The notes below the pieces were generated by a model. It did not search any database. It was given only the letters and a program-made list of their open reading frames with translations, and was not told the origin of the DNA. Of a DNA stretch of 64,000 nt, positions 1 through 10,419 are shown one piece after another; the first letter of the stretch is position 1; every line of letters begins with the position of its first letter. The stretch comes from Poecilobothrus nobilitatus. Its lineage: Eukaryota; Arthropoda; Insecta; Diptera; Dolichopodidae. The stretch is from assembly GCA_947095535.1 (NCBI GenBank), contig OX352772.1, forward strand, positions 253,991,597-254,055,596. Reading direction: 5' to 3'. The position numbers were made by a program, and so were the translations under genes.

Positions 1-59
1 AAAATCTATGATCGTTGATACATGCTCACAATAACTTCGGTGTGTCCAATTTGGTTCTA

Positions 60-430
60 GAGGTCCGCTTCGGTCCTTGCTACTGACAAAATACTACCAT
101 ACTACCAATGCACTAATCCCATCAAATTTTTTAATGTTCAAACCTTCCATCTTGAGATCCTAAATCTCCTAACTTGGCCCCTTATGATCTTATTCCAATT
201 CTCTGAACCTGCCGAATTCCCAACTTTTCTTTTTCCAAATCTATAAACTTGCTGAAGTTTCTACGCTTATAACATCGTACCAAAATCTTAAATCCCCAAC
301 CCTTAACACTTTTTAACCCAACTTAATAATTTAATTTTTAAATTTCATAACACATATTCTAACATTCTAATCCTAAATTCAAATCCATAATACCCTTCAT
401 TCAATCATATACATAATATATATTTTCCGT
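60..430. other. Strand-asymmetric C-rich, G-poor stretch
   Basis: No gene is visible in the first 650 bases. Roughly positions 60-430 carry many C and very few G on the plus strand, unlike the A/T-balanced surroundings. A similar C-over-G stretch lies at 18340-18540. It may be transposon untranslated sequence or an old simple-sequence-derived repeat. I see no open frame or recognisable motif in it. Confidence 0.4.
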
Positions 431-653
431 ATAACAACTAGTTTTTTTTCTAATTATGAAATTTGCTCTGCATTAGCTTGTTAACCTTGAATAATATTGT
501 ATGAGTTTATATTACACTTAATAACAACGCCGGCTTAATAATACTTTAACTAACATCAAAAGCTTTTTAATAGAATTTTTCCAAGCTTCATTTCATTTAT
601 ATATTGCACACATAAATAATTGCAATAATACTAATTTCAAGGCTAACCACTTA

Positions 654-1256
654 ATGCACATTACTGTAAATAAATTCACATATTACTTTAACATTCCAAT
701 GACGTCACTTCCTGGAGTCAACCATACCCATACTTTGATACTACATGCCACTTCCTGGAGTCAAATTGGTATAGCTATACTACTATCGTATGTTGGAGAT
801 TTAATTAATATTTGTGTTAATAATCCAAAAGTTGAAATAAAGTTACGCAGAGAAGGTGATTTTACAATAAACTTTTTTATTAAGGAATGTTTTAACGAAA
901 TTTTGCAAAAACTCTCAGACTTTAACATAAAAATAGAATTGTGGGATCATATTTAGAAACATTATACTTGATACCAGTTATTAAGTCTGATATTATATTT
1001 GTATATAGTGATATTATTGAACCACATATCGTTGGAGATAATACTATAAGATGTTTAAGAGCAATAACCATTAAAAATGTATATGAAAATAAATTCAATT
1101 AAATTCAATAGAATTTAAAAATGTTCAATATTTTCCTGTTGAACAGAAAAGTTTTTACAATATTTCTATTTTATTATGTGATAAGTATTGTAGTCCAATG
1201 AATTTCTCTACTAGTAGTATATCAACAAAAGTTGTATTGCATTTAAAAAAAGTTTA
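654..1256 (+). pseudogene. Polinton penton (minor capsid) protein, C-terminal part, broken
   Basis: This is the single jelly-roll penton-type protein that forms capsid vertices in Polinton/Maverick elements. The first frame (654-956) contains ICVNNPKVEIKL, matching ICVEKPKAEIRI of the copy at 23366-23719. A second frame, after a frameshift near 960, carries FVYSDIIEPHIVGD (about 1000-1045) and the terminal VLHLKKV (ending about 1255). These correspond to FVYSDIIESQYVGD and the VLHFKRY end of the copy at 23053-23355. The N-terminal jelly-roll start seen in the second copy is missing here. The next genes on the same strand are the pVI-like and major capsid fragments, in the order expected for the family. 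It is a pseudogene by frameshift and truncation. The family call is confident; exact ends are not. Confidence 0.75.
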
Positions 1257-1303
1257 AATAAAAGAAATTTTCTAATATTATTTATTATTTTATTTAAACA
1301 TTA

Positions 1304-1684
1304 TAGAGATAGCAAACTATAAATATTATTTAGTTCAATCAGGAAAAGGTTTTCAGGATATTGGTTCACTGTTGCATTTTATTGTACCTTATCAAAGGTG
1401 TCGAGGTTTAGGAAGTTTTTCGATGGACTTTTTAAATATTTAAAACCAATATTTAAGTCTGGAGCTAATAAATTAAAAAGAGAATTTATTAACTCAGGTA
1501 TTAATGCTTTATCAGATATTGCAACAGGTGCAAATGTAAAAGAAGTTGTACAAGATCGAAGTGGAGAGATAATGAAAAATGTAACACGAGGCCGAGTTCG
1601 AAGACTCAATCAAATGTATGAACAAGGTAAAAGAAAAAGAAGAAAACCGATAAAAAGAAATCTCATTAAGAATTTATCCCAATG
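1304..1684 (+). pseudogene. Polinton pVI-like small basic virion protein, frameshifted
   Basis: This is a short basic protein found between penton and major capsid genes in Polintons, thought to be an internal virion protein. The N-terminal piece reads YKYYLVQSGKGFQDIGSLL (about 1317-1375). The copy at 22633-23020 has YKYYLVQTCKGVDDIG at its start. After a frame change near 1395-1430 the longer frame (1398-1685) has FDGLFKYLKPIFKSGANKL, then ALSDIATGANVKEVVQD, and ends in an Arg/Lys-rich tail suited to nucleic-acid binding. The stop at 1683 is followed directly by the interior, not the beginning, of the major capsid gene. No enzymatic motif is visible. Confidence 0.65.
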
Positions 1685-2197
1685 AGCTGGATGGGTAGAA
1701 GATAAGCCGAATACAAGAAAATCAGATAATAGTGGTTCAAAAGAACGTCAAAAATTATACCAAAATAGCAACTAGTAAAACTTATGGGTAAACTACATCT
1801 AAATATGTTTAACCAACCTACACTTCTCATAAACAATGTTGATGTTCGAATTCTCCTAACACTAGAAAAACCAGAATTTTACCTTTTTGCAGATGATTCT
1901 GACGAATGTAAACTGAAAATTTTAGAAGCTACTTTATTTAGGAGACATGTAACTATTAATCATAGTGTGCTATTTGCACATAATGCTGTATTGGAAAAAA
2001 ACTAACACCAACTACAATTTCAAACGCGTTGAGGTAAAAAGTTTTACAATTCCCCAGAATAAAATGTTTTCATTGGGCACTTACCAAATACAATAATATT
2101 TTGTATGACAGCAAATGCAGGTTACTCTGCAAAAAGATAAAAAAATCCCATACAATTATATTCACTTTGATATTTCACAATTTATATTTAACGTTAT
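1685..2197 (+). pseudogene. Polinton major capsid protein, internal fragment
   Basis: This is a fragment of the double jelly-roll major capsid protein (insect annotations often call such genes F54H12.2-like). The clear frame (1784-2005) has MFNQPTLLINNVDVRI, FYLFADDSDE and LFRRHVTINHSVLFAHN, nearly the same as the copy at 21782-22063. Upstream (1685-1780) are KERQKLYQNSN-type residues that precede this block in the other copy. Downstream pieces reach HFDISQFIF at about 2165-2190. The N-terminal third, which lies at about 22075-22560 in the other copy, is absent, and the C-terminal third is cut at a tRNA-like sequence. The capsid function is therefore lost in this copy. Confidence 0.75.
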
Positions 2198-2268
2198 CTG
2201 ACTCATGGCGCAGTGGTTAAGTCGCCAACCTGCTAATCGAAGGGTCTTGGGTTTCAACCCCGGTCAGG
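2198..2268 (+). repeat. tRNA-like sequence (probable SINE head)
   Basis: About 71 bases resemble a tRNA. The A-box-like TGGCGCAGTGG is at 2206-2216 and a degenerate B box (GGTTTCAACCC) is at 2250-2260. A CTGAC/GTCAG pairing at the two ends (2198-2202 with 2263-2267) could form an acceptor-like stem. It sits exactly where the capsid homology stops and is followed by A-rich and then TAA-rich simple sequence, as in a tRNA-derived SINE insertion. A functional tRNA gene is less likely because the B box has mismatches and the arms are imperfect. Confidence 0.5.
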
Positions 2269-2319
2269 TCATAAATAAAAAAAATATGTAGTACTTTTAT
2301 ATTGTAATAATGTATATCA

Positions 2320-2362
2320 TATAATTAATACTAGTAGTAATAATAATAATAACAATAATAAT

Positions 2363-2396
<34 letters not shown>

Positions 2397-2945
2397 GTAA
2401 TAATAACAATAATAATAACAATAATAGTATTAATAATAATAAATAGTAATAATAGTAGTAGTAATAGTAATAATAACAATAATTATAATAATAATAATAA
2501 TAGTAATAACAATAATAGCTGCTACAGTGGAGCTATCTTTGGTTACATCATGCAAGTAAGGTGTTATGTACTGCTGCACGTTGTAATCCACTGAAGGCGC
2601 TGACTCTGTAGTAAAAATAATAACAATAATAATAATAATAGTAATAATAATAATAATAATAACAATAATTATAATAATAATAATTATAATAATAATAATA
2701 ATAATAGCTGCTACAGTGGAGCTATCTTTGGTTATATCATGCAAGTAAGGTATTATATACTGCTGCACGTTGTAATCCACTGATGGCGCTGACTTTGTAG
2801 TAAAAATAATAATAATATTAATAAGAATACTAATACCAAAACCAATAATAATAGCCGCTACAGTGACAGCGGGGGTTGCCTTCAATAATTACCTCATGTA
2901 GTAAGGTGTTATATACTACTACACGTTGTAACTGTTGTAACTGTG
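2320..2945. repeat. Composite repeat: three ~100-bp units separated by TAA microsatellite
   Basis: TAA/TAG/CAA trinucleotide runs alternate with a more complex unit beginning GCTGCTACAGTGGAGC. Units lie at about 2517-2625, 2705-2810 and 2850-2945. The first two are nearly identical, both with a CTGCTGCACGTTGTAATCC segment; the third is diverged. The long Ile/Leu-rich or Asn-rich frames across this block are translations of the microsatellite, not genes. The block separates the capsid fragment from the protease fragment. Confidence 0.8.
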
Positions 2946-2949
2946 TCAA

Positions 2950-3460
2950 CTTCTCAAAAAAATTAAAAAACAAACTTTTTTAATTGTAAACACTGACAAA
3001 GCAAAAGATCCAGGCATACATTGGTTAGCTATTTATAATTCAAAACATGGCTGTATTGAATATTCGTTTGGTATTGAATATTCGTTTGGTAAAAAACGAA
3101 TATGATTCATAAAATAAAAAGAATATCATTCGTTTGGTAAAAAACCAAATAAATTAGAAATTTTGAGTTACTTAAAAAATCAATGTATATTTTTTAATGA
3201 GAAACAATTACAAAGTAACTATTCAGATGTTTGTGGACAATATTGCTGTGTTTATACGTGGTATAGATGTTGCGGTTATAGTATGAACGCCTTTTTAAAA
3301 ATATTTAATATCGTAAATCAATTTTATTAGAAAACGACAAATTGATTCTAAAAATCTTCGAAAATGAATTTGCAAAATATAACTCATTACAAACTTGTGT
3401 TCCTAAACCTATAAATAATGAAAACAATATAAACAATTTTTAGTAAAATTAAAGGAATGG
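2950..3460 (+). pseudogene. Polinton adenovirus-type cysteine protease, broken
   Basis: These are remnants of the Ulp1/adenain-like maturation protease of Polintons, which cleaves capsid precursors. The plus strand shows VNTDKAKDPGIHW (about 2985-3025), with the catalytic-type His before Trp. After a locally repeated and frameshifted stretch around 3050-3140 comes SDVCGQYCCVY (about 3223-3258), which holds the expected catalytic Cys. The copy at 20420-20830 has the matching VNTDVHTKPGKHW and FFDSYGQTP. Short duplications around 3060-3130 (repeated CGTTTGGTA) and stops make this a pseudogene. It lies downstream of the capsid fragment, as in the larger copy. Confidence 0.65.
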
Positions 3461-3710
3461 AAGTCAAGGTCAAAATACAAATTATTTAACTGTCAAAAAA
3501 AGTAGACGTACTATAATTTCGTGCTTAATTAAAAATTATTTAAAATTATTTAAAAAAAATTTCTTTTCTTATTTTTGCTAATATACCAAAATTTATAACA
3601 ATTTATTTAAAAAAGAAAAAAATTAATATAACATCAATTATACAAAATAAATTTTGGGAATTTAGTAAAAATATAAAATAAAATAAAATAATAAGTAAAT
3701 ACATTAAAAT
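3461..3710. other. AT-rich spacer, no gene seen
   Basis: About 250 bases of A/T-rich sequence with homopolymer runs separate the Polinton remnant from the repeats that follow. I see no frame or motif. Confidence 0.5.
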
Positions 3711-3910
3711 ACATATGCTTTTATCAAAACCGAATTCGCCCCCTAAAAAGTAGAAAATAAAATTGATTGCAAAACTTTAGCTTTTTGGACTGTTATAATA
3801 TAAAAGTGAGTTGCTAGTGCAAGCATTTTGGACTGTTATAATATAAAAGTAAATTGCTGGAATAAGGTTAAATAAAAATCTGCGAAATTTGAGGTTCGTG
3901 TTTCTTTTTT
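3711..3910 (+). repeat. Single-arm copy of the 62.2-kb palindromic element
   Basis: From ATGCTTTTATC at about 3715 to GTTCGTGTTTCTTTTTT at 3910 the sequence matches one arm plus the loop of the palindrome at 62203-62614, with few changes. It contains an internal duplication: TTTGGACTGTTATAATATAA occurs twice, about 46 bases apart (about 3783-3870). No reading frame is evident. It is probably a short non-autonomous element. Confidence 0.8.
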
Positions 3911-3924
3911 ATATACATATTTTA

Positions 3925-4165
3925 TTCAATATATATACATATTTTATTCAAAAAATGTTGATGAATAGATAGCTAAAAAAAAAGTTGCATGTGAACTGGA
4001 TTCGAACAACATAACCCCCACTTTTGAAACCCGTACACTTTCCTCTGCACCATACAACACTTACAAATGTTGCTAACAGATTACGAAGATAGTAAAAAGC
4101 GTGACAGAATGACAAATAAATAAATAAATAAACCGACTGCGACGAGTTGATATAAAAGCATATAA
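3925..4165 (-). repeat. tRNA-like SINE-type repeat, copy 1
   Basis: On the minus strand this reads as TATGGTGCAGAGG (A box), then GTTCGAATCCAGTTCAC (B box), an oligo-T run and a conserved tail ATTCATCAACATTTTTTGAA. It matches the plus-strand copy at 60279-60526 over about 240 bases, including a TTTA tetranucleotide run upstream of the A box and the CTGTTAGCAACATTTGTAAG segment. A related copy lies at 60755-60905. Shared extents plus pol III-type boxes support a SINE-like family. Confidence 0.7.
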
Positions 4166-5220
4166 AACGGGAAAAATATGCACTGTGTGTAATAAATCGA
4201 TCAACAATAAATCAAAATGGATACAATGTAGTGGGCAATGAAGAAAAATATTTCTTTGTAATTGTGCTAAAATTGAAGATAGTACCTTAAAACAGGTAAA
4301 AAGTGGAGTTATTTGCTGGTCATGTACAGATTGGCGTTCTGATAATAATGGAGCAATTGCTGTCTTGGGTGAATCGATCTATACTGATACAGAAAAAAAT
4401 AAAGATCTACAAAATAATGGAGCATTTGCTGACTTGGATGAATCGATCGCTATTGATACAGATAAAAATAAAGAATTACCTAATAACAATAATGTTGATC
4501 CAATGGAGCAACTCGCTGCATTTGACTTAACCAGCTGTAATATAGATAAAGTTGCAAATTTCCTGAAGAAAATCGCAGCAATTTGTATCAAATCAATTAG
4601 ATGACTTAGTTAAACAAAATCAAAATATGAAAAATGAAAATACTACCTTAAAAATACCTTTGGCCAGTGTAGAGCATAAAAACAGCAGCTTAGAACACAA
4701 AATAAATAATCTGGAAGGAAATCTAGATGTGTTCCAACAGCCGAAAATAAAAAACAATATTGTTATCTCGAAGGAAGATATTTCTCAAGTAACATTAAAC
4801 CACCCGAAAGATAGCTTATATTAATTGGAATTCAAGTCCCAAAAAGCAAAAACAGAGTTTATGGGAAAGAAAAAACAATATAGACATTTATTTAGCGCAG
4901 AGCTGGGGATAGCAATGAACAAGAATAAGGAAATATTTTTTCGTCATTACCTCACATCATTTCATGCTCAACTATACAGGCAAGCAAAAGAAATTAAAAT
5001 ATCCAAGAATCTTCAATATCTCTGGGTTAAGGATAGTCAGATTTTTATATGTGAAAAGGAGAGCAGCAAACATTACAAAATCTCTTCACAAAATGATATT
5101 GATTCTGTAAAGTATTTACGTAATTATCCTTCACAAGGGCATTCACTAACAGATATTTTATTATTATTCATATTTTTCATATTACTAATCACTATAGTTT
5201 TAATTTATTTTATATACTAA
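4166..5220 (+). pseudogene. LINE ORF1: PHD-like finger, coiled region, FP-like C-terminus
   Basis: This is a broken first open reading frame of a non-LTR retrotransposon, an RNA-binding chaperone type. The start shows CTVCNKSI (about 4179-4200) and later GVICWSC (about 4305-4325), spaced cysteines as in a PHD-like finger. Then follow polar repeats (DESIAIDTDKN, 4435-4470) and a heptad-like stretch at 4627-4800. The C-terminal frame (4825-5220) has QAKEIKISKNLQYLWVKDSQ followed by IFICEKES. This is the pattern of the baculovirus FP C-terminal domain, which many insect LINE ORF1 proteins carry. Stops and frame changes occur near 4235, 4600 and 4822. No reverse transcriptase follows in frame, so the element is truncated. 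A related ORF1 lies at 52380-53090. Confidence 0.65.
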
Positions 5221-5339
5221 ATTTTTCAAACTTTATTTGCGTTGCCAACATTTCACTTATATATTTTTTGGAATATCATGATTTGCATTTACAACAAAAA
5301 AATATTTCAATTTATAATTTTAATGAATTTTATTTTTAT

Positions 5340-7136
5340 TTTCAATTTTATTTTTATTTTATTTTTTTTTTTATTCGATAATCTCAATCTAGGAATATGT
5401 TCCTTTGTACTAAAAAGTAGTTGAGACTAAATTCTATGGAATACGGAAGGGAAAAATGCGGATAAAGGGGCATGAGACGGTAATTGCGTCATAAATTTGT
5501 TAAGATTCGTCTTGAATTTGTGCAAATTGTAAATCAAAAAATCGTCAACTTTTGGAAATACAGAGGATGGTAATAGGTTCCACATTTTTACAGTTCTGAC
5601 AACAAACGAATTGCTATAACCAGTAGAGTACCATTTAGGAAGTTTCACATAGTAGGCATGAGCACTTGAGGCCACTCTAGTGATGCGGTGGAATGTTTTG
5701 AGAGGAGGCATCAGCTATTTTATCTCAACTGAACAAGTGTCACAAAATATCTATAAAAAAGGGAAAAGGCTCCAATATTACGACGAATGCCAAGAGAAGT
5801 GAGACAAGCAGTCTCAACGGAGGCGCCAATAAGACGAATGGCGCGTTTTTGAAATCGATCGAGGTAATAAAATGAAGCAAGTGAGGCGCAGCCTATATAT
5901 GGGGATTGTACTCCATCTTGGGTCGTATATTAGCCTTATAGATATTATGGCAGCCCTTGGATGAAAAATATGTCTTGCACCTAAAGAGGAAACCTAAGCA
6001 TTTAGCAGCACTTTTTGCTATATCAAAAATATGATCATTCCATATCATTTTTTAATTTAGCTGCATGCCTAAAGATTGTTGCACAATTTCATCCTGGAAC
6101 CTCAGAGTAGGGTTACTATTCGTTTTTTTAGTGAGATCTGACAACATTGAGTTTTGGTGGTGTTAAACTCCACTCTATTGTTAGCACCCCAGCTAGCAAT
6201 TATGGCTAAGTCATAGTTGACCGTGCTGAACATAGTAAGCCGTTCTGCGTTGACGGCGGTGTTTGTGACATCTGATTTCCTAGGAAATGCGTAAGATGCC
6301 ACCAGAGTGCTGACGTCGGCGAAACTGTGGATTGGACTTAAGGTTGTAGATAAGAGATTGTTGATAAAAATCAAAAAGAGAGTTGGGGCAAGGACGGATC
6401 CTTGTGGAACGCCAGCATTTATTTGGAATTTGTCGGACGTATAACCGTCGACTAGAACACGAATACAGCCATTCGAAAGAAAATCTTCAATCCATTTACA
6501 GAAAGTAGTTCCAAGGCCTATAGCTTGACATTTGCTCAAAAGAGCACCGTACCAAACTCGATCAAAAGCTTTCGAGATATCAAGAGCAACAACAGTACAA
6601 TCGCCAGAATAGTGAATGCTGCTGTTAAGTTTTCCACAAAGATATGTCATAAGATCGCCAGTGGGTCGGTTACATCTAAAACCATATTGTCGATCATGCA
6701 AAATACCATTATCATCGAGATATTTCCTAAGCTTTTGGTTTATGATCGTTTCCATAACTTTGGAAATAATCGAAATTATAGCAATAGGACTATAGTTGGA
6801 GGGGTCGCTTTTGTCACCTTTTTTGGGAATTGATGAAACATGAGCACCCTTCCATTTACTGGTATATATTCCAGTCGAAAATGATAGGTAAAAAAGGTTG
6901 CGCAGCGGTTTCGAAATAGAGAAAGCAATATTTTTCAGAACCATCGCGGGGATTCTATCGGGACCAGCAGACTTTCTATCATTTAGATTCTTCAGAACTT
7001 TCGGTACAGCTCGTGTCCCGAAGTAGATTTTTCCAAATCTACACGAATGATCAACTTCAGGAATCGTAGGTGGAGTTTGAGATGTAGGAGGAAGCGTGGA
7101 ATTTGACGCAAAAAGTTTTGTTTGAATTTGACGCAA
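5340..7136 (-). mobile_element. LINE family 1, copy A: reverse transcriptase and C-terminus, 5'-truncated
   Basis: This is a minus-strand non-LTR retrotransposon. The frame at 6102-7136 is reverse transcriptase: NDRKSAGPDRIP, IPKKGDKSDPSNYSPIAI, DRQYGF, ALDISKAFDRVWY and AGVPQGSVLAPTLF in the usual order. The catalytic motif reads SFADVST (about 6309-6326), so the second Asp of the FADD box is Val and the enzyme should be dead. The C-terminal region after the polymerase (5427-5711, MPPLKTFHRITR to FHRI) is in another frame. An oligo-T run at about 5364-5375 is the poly-A tail in this orientation. The endonuclease is missing. Jockey-superfamily-like overall; I do not assign the clade. Confidence 0.8.
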
Positions 7137-8159
7137 AATGATGAGATGAGAACAGCATAATAGATAAACTCAGCATTTATGATCTAGATCCAGGTATTTA
7201 TTTTTAGGTTATGTAGTCTTTTAAATAATTTCAAATTTATCTCCTTTTAAAGTGTTAATAATACTTATATCACAACTGGTGATATTGATTAATTGAATTA
7301 ATTGGACAAAAATAAGTTATTAAAGTTAAAGAATTTGAAGAATTGTTTGATAAATTATATATGTATAGTAAAAAGTGTTTTTTGATATATTATAACTGGT
7401 GATATTGGTTGATTAATTTGAACAAAAATAAGTAATTATGTGATAAATTAATTTTATGATAGTTATTTGTATTTTTTAGTTAAGTTATTGTTTAAAACTT
7501 TTATGAACTTAAACTCGATTCTTTCTTTTTCACTTTTTTTTTTTCTTGTTTCTTTCTTATTTAGTTATACTAAGTTTTTGTTTCAAAAATTTAATGTTCA
7601 AAAATTTAATTTATGAAAATTGTTTTTTATATTTAATAATGTTTTAAAATTAATTTTTTTTTTTTTTATAAAATCGGACTAAGAATTTACAATTGTTAAA
7701 GTTAAATCAAATTTTAATTTAAATTAAGTTTTAATTAATATGCGGTAAAAATTCGATCGATGTACGAAAAATTAATGATCGAATAATCGAAACGAATATT
7801 TCTTTTAACTTTCAAATTTTGTACAATATTATTCTATAAAAACATTACCTTATCTTATAACAAAATAAATTACACTGGGATGATCCAAATATTATTTGTT
7901 ATCTGTGGTGATTACTAATGCTTCATATTATTTTTTTTATTTATAATTATTAATATTGATTGTTTATCTTTTAATATTAATTAATTGGTAATTAAGTGCT
8001 AATTATTGATTATTTATTGATCATTACACTCAATGTTAAAATTCAATTAATTTTGGTTAATTTTTTAATTTACTCTTTGTTTGTCTGTTTTTGGTTTTTG
8101 TGTTTTTTGTTTTCTGATTATATTATTTATATAGTTTCAAACCCATTGTTCCTATTAAT
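7137..8159. other. AT-rich intergenic sequence with a ~45-bp direct duplication
   Basis: No gene is visible. AACTGGTGATATTG and the sequence after it, through ACAAAAATAAGT, occur at about 7274-7316 and again at about 7390-7433. The rest is A/T-rich with homopolymer runs. The short hydrophobic frame at 7996-8229 overlaps the start of the next LINE and is not a gene. Confidence 0.5.
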
Positions 8160-10243
8160 CATTGCCAATTTATGCAATGTTCGTGATCTGCAGTCGAATT
8201 TTCTTGCCGTCCAAGGCCACCTTAATTGAATAAAACCAGCAATATTAGCATTATGTGAGATCCAGGTGGTTGGCCAAGACGACAACTTTGTCGTTGACAA
8301 TTACTCGTTCGTCTCTCATTTTTGTCTCATAGGGAGACCGCTCTTTATTTTAGAAATTATGTTGCTTACAGTGTTCTCCACAAATAAAAGTGTTCCAACC
8401 AAATGTTCCACTACATTTGGATAAAAATCATTGTTGCCAAGCACGTCATTCATTTTTGTTACTTATACAGGTCTCCAAACTCTAGTGAACTGGAGTCTAT
8501 TTCGGAGATTGAAAATCTCGCCAACCAGATTAATGAAGTTTTTGAATTAAATCCAGAATCTGAAATTGTTGTGGCTGATGATTTCAATATCCATAATAGA
8601 AACTGGCTCCACTACTCCAGTGACAATTCTCCTAGTCAAAACTTAATTGGGAAACAAGTTCAGCTTTTCGCTTCATTATTCCATCTTACTCAACTTGTTC
8701 AAAATCCCAATAGAATTCCCGACCGTGTAGAGCAGGTTGGTCATCTGCTGGACCTGTTTCCGACTACATATCCTGAGAAATACAAGGTCTCAGTTAGCTC
8801 CCCTCTTGGTTGTTCCGATCACTGCTTGATTAATACTAGCTTCGACCTTAGCACTCACACCAGTTAAAGACCTGTCCCAAAAAATAGTATGGCGTAATAG
8901 CCATACTCACTGGCAAGGTTTAAATGTATTTTTTAAAGCTTTTGATTGGTCTTTGTGCTTTAGCAACAGAAATACTGACTTTGCAACCAATGCGATTTGT
9001 GAAATAATTCTTCTAGCAATGGGCCTCGGTGGTGTATTTGTAAAATGGATTGGAGATTTTCTTTCGAATCGTTTGATTCGTGTCCTGGTCGATGGTTATT
9101 CTTCAAACCAATTCAAAATTAATGCTGGTGTCCCATCCGTTCTCTCCCAGACACTTTTCCTAATATTTATAAACGATCTTTTAAGTATAACCTCCAACCC
9201 AATCCATAGTTTTGCAGACGACAGCACGTTCGCTGCTTCTTATGAAGACAACGCCAGTAAATATTCTGCTTCGCTTGAGCTAAATCTCGACTTGGACAAA
9301 ATTTCTAATTGGGGCAAAATTAATGGAGTCAATTTTAACTCTAAAAAAACTCAGTGCTGTTTAGTCTCTCGGAAAAGAAGCACTTCAATCCCAACTTTAA
9401 CTTTTCAAGGGGAACTTTTGCAACATGCGGGTGAGATCAACGTCTTGGACATGGAGCTAAATCAAAAATTAAGTTGGTCTAATTATACTTTTGGTATAGC
9501 TAAAAATGCAGCTAGATGTATGGGTGTCTTGTATCGTTGTAAAGCCTTCATTTCATCTTCAGATTTCCTTAATATCTATAAAACATATATAAGTCCAAAG
9601 ATGGAGTAATGGGCAGGAGCCTCCAAAACGGCATTGGGATTTCTCGATAAAGTGCCAAATAGATCAATCCGTCTAATAAACGATCCCCATGTCACCACTA
9701 TGCTCTCTCCACTCAGTCTCCGGCGCCTAACAGAAACACTTACCCTGTTTCATAGATACCTTATAGGGTTGCATTATTGCTCTAATGAGATTTTGATGCC
9801 TCCTCTCAAAGCCTTCCAAAGAGAAACAAGGAGAACCTCTGCTGCCCATCTCTATGTAGTTCAAATTCCCAGATGGCATAATTCGGCTTATGGAAATTCG
9901 TTTGCAGTACGAACATCGCTAATGTGGAACAATCTTCCACTTCATGTGTTAACCAGAATTGGTGACGATTACATTTGCAACGTGAAAAGATTCAAGGGGA
10001 ATATTAACAACTTTATTCACAATATGCCTGCGAATTTGATATCTATTTTCATTCCCTAACTCAACTTCTTCTGACCAGGCAGTATATTAGTACTAAACCT
10101 CGTATAACCTATTGTTTGGTCAAGAAAGGTAGGTGGTGTTTAGTGGGTTAAAGTTCCACATACTCATAGAGGAGACGTGCTCGTTTTCACTCCTTTATAG
10201 TGTCTTTCGATGAGTCCCACCTACCCTCGTAAAAAAAAAAAAA
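8160..10243 (+). mobile_element. LINE family 1, copy B: endonuclease, partial RT and poly-A tail
   Basis: The element begins with an endonuclease start (FCNVRDL-type residues at about 8170-8225) and continues in the frame at 8403-8867 (YRSPNSSELES, then DDFNIHNRNWL and SSPLGCSDHCLI, the Asn/Asp and Ser-Asp-His motifs of AP endonucleases). The RT portion resumes at 8953-9609 with GLGGVFVKWIGDFLSN, GVPSVLSQTLFLIF and an intact SFADDST (about 9205-9228). The fingers and first palm part of RT are deleted near 9020, and GVPQGS has lost three residues. The C-terminal frame is 9634-10059. The 3' end CCTACCCTCGT plus A tract (10220-10243) defines the tail. Confidence 0.8.
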
Positions 10244-10419
10244 TAATAATAATGCCAACTTTTTAGAATTTTATATTAAATATGTTGAACTTTATCTGAA
10301 ATGTGCATATTATCTAGAGCAAACTATGTTAATATGTTTACATTATTTACAAAGCAAACAAAATTATTTGTTTAAAATTTTTAATATACATTTACCTTTC
10401 ATAATTGCAACTTTTTCAA

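Noticed and set aside
2198..2268. Functional tRNA gene
   Set aside because: The B box has mismatches and the anticodon arm is poor; it sits at an insertion breakpoint with an A-rich tail, fitting a SINE better.
2297..2885. Long Ile/Leu-rich frames on the minus strand
   Set aside because: They are translations of the TAA-type microsatellite and its composite repeat; no domain and no conserved start.
5242..5424. Hydrophobic small frame after the LINE ORF1
   Set aside because: Phe/Ile composition follows from T-rich sequence at the LINE copy A tail; no start context or homologue recognised.
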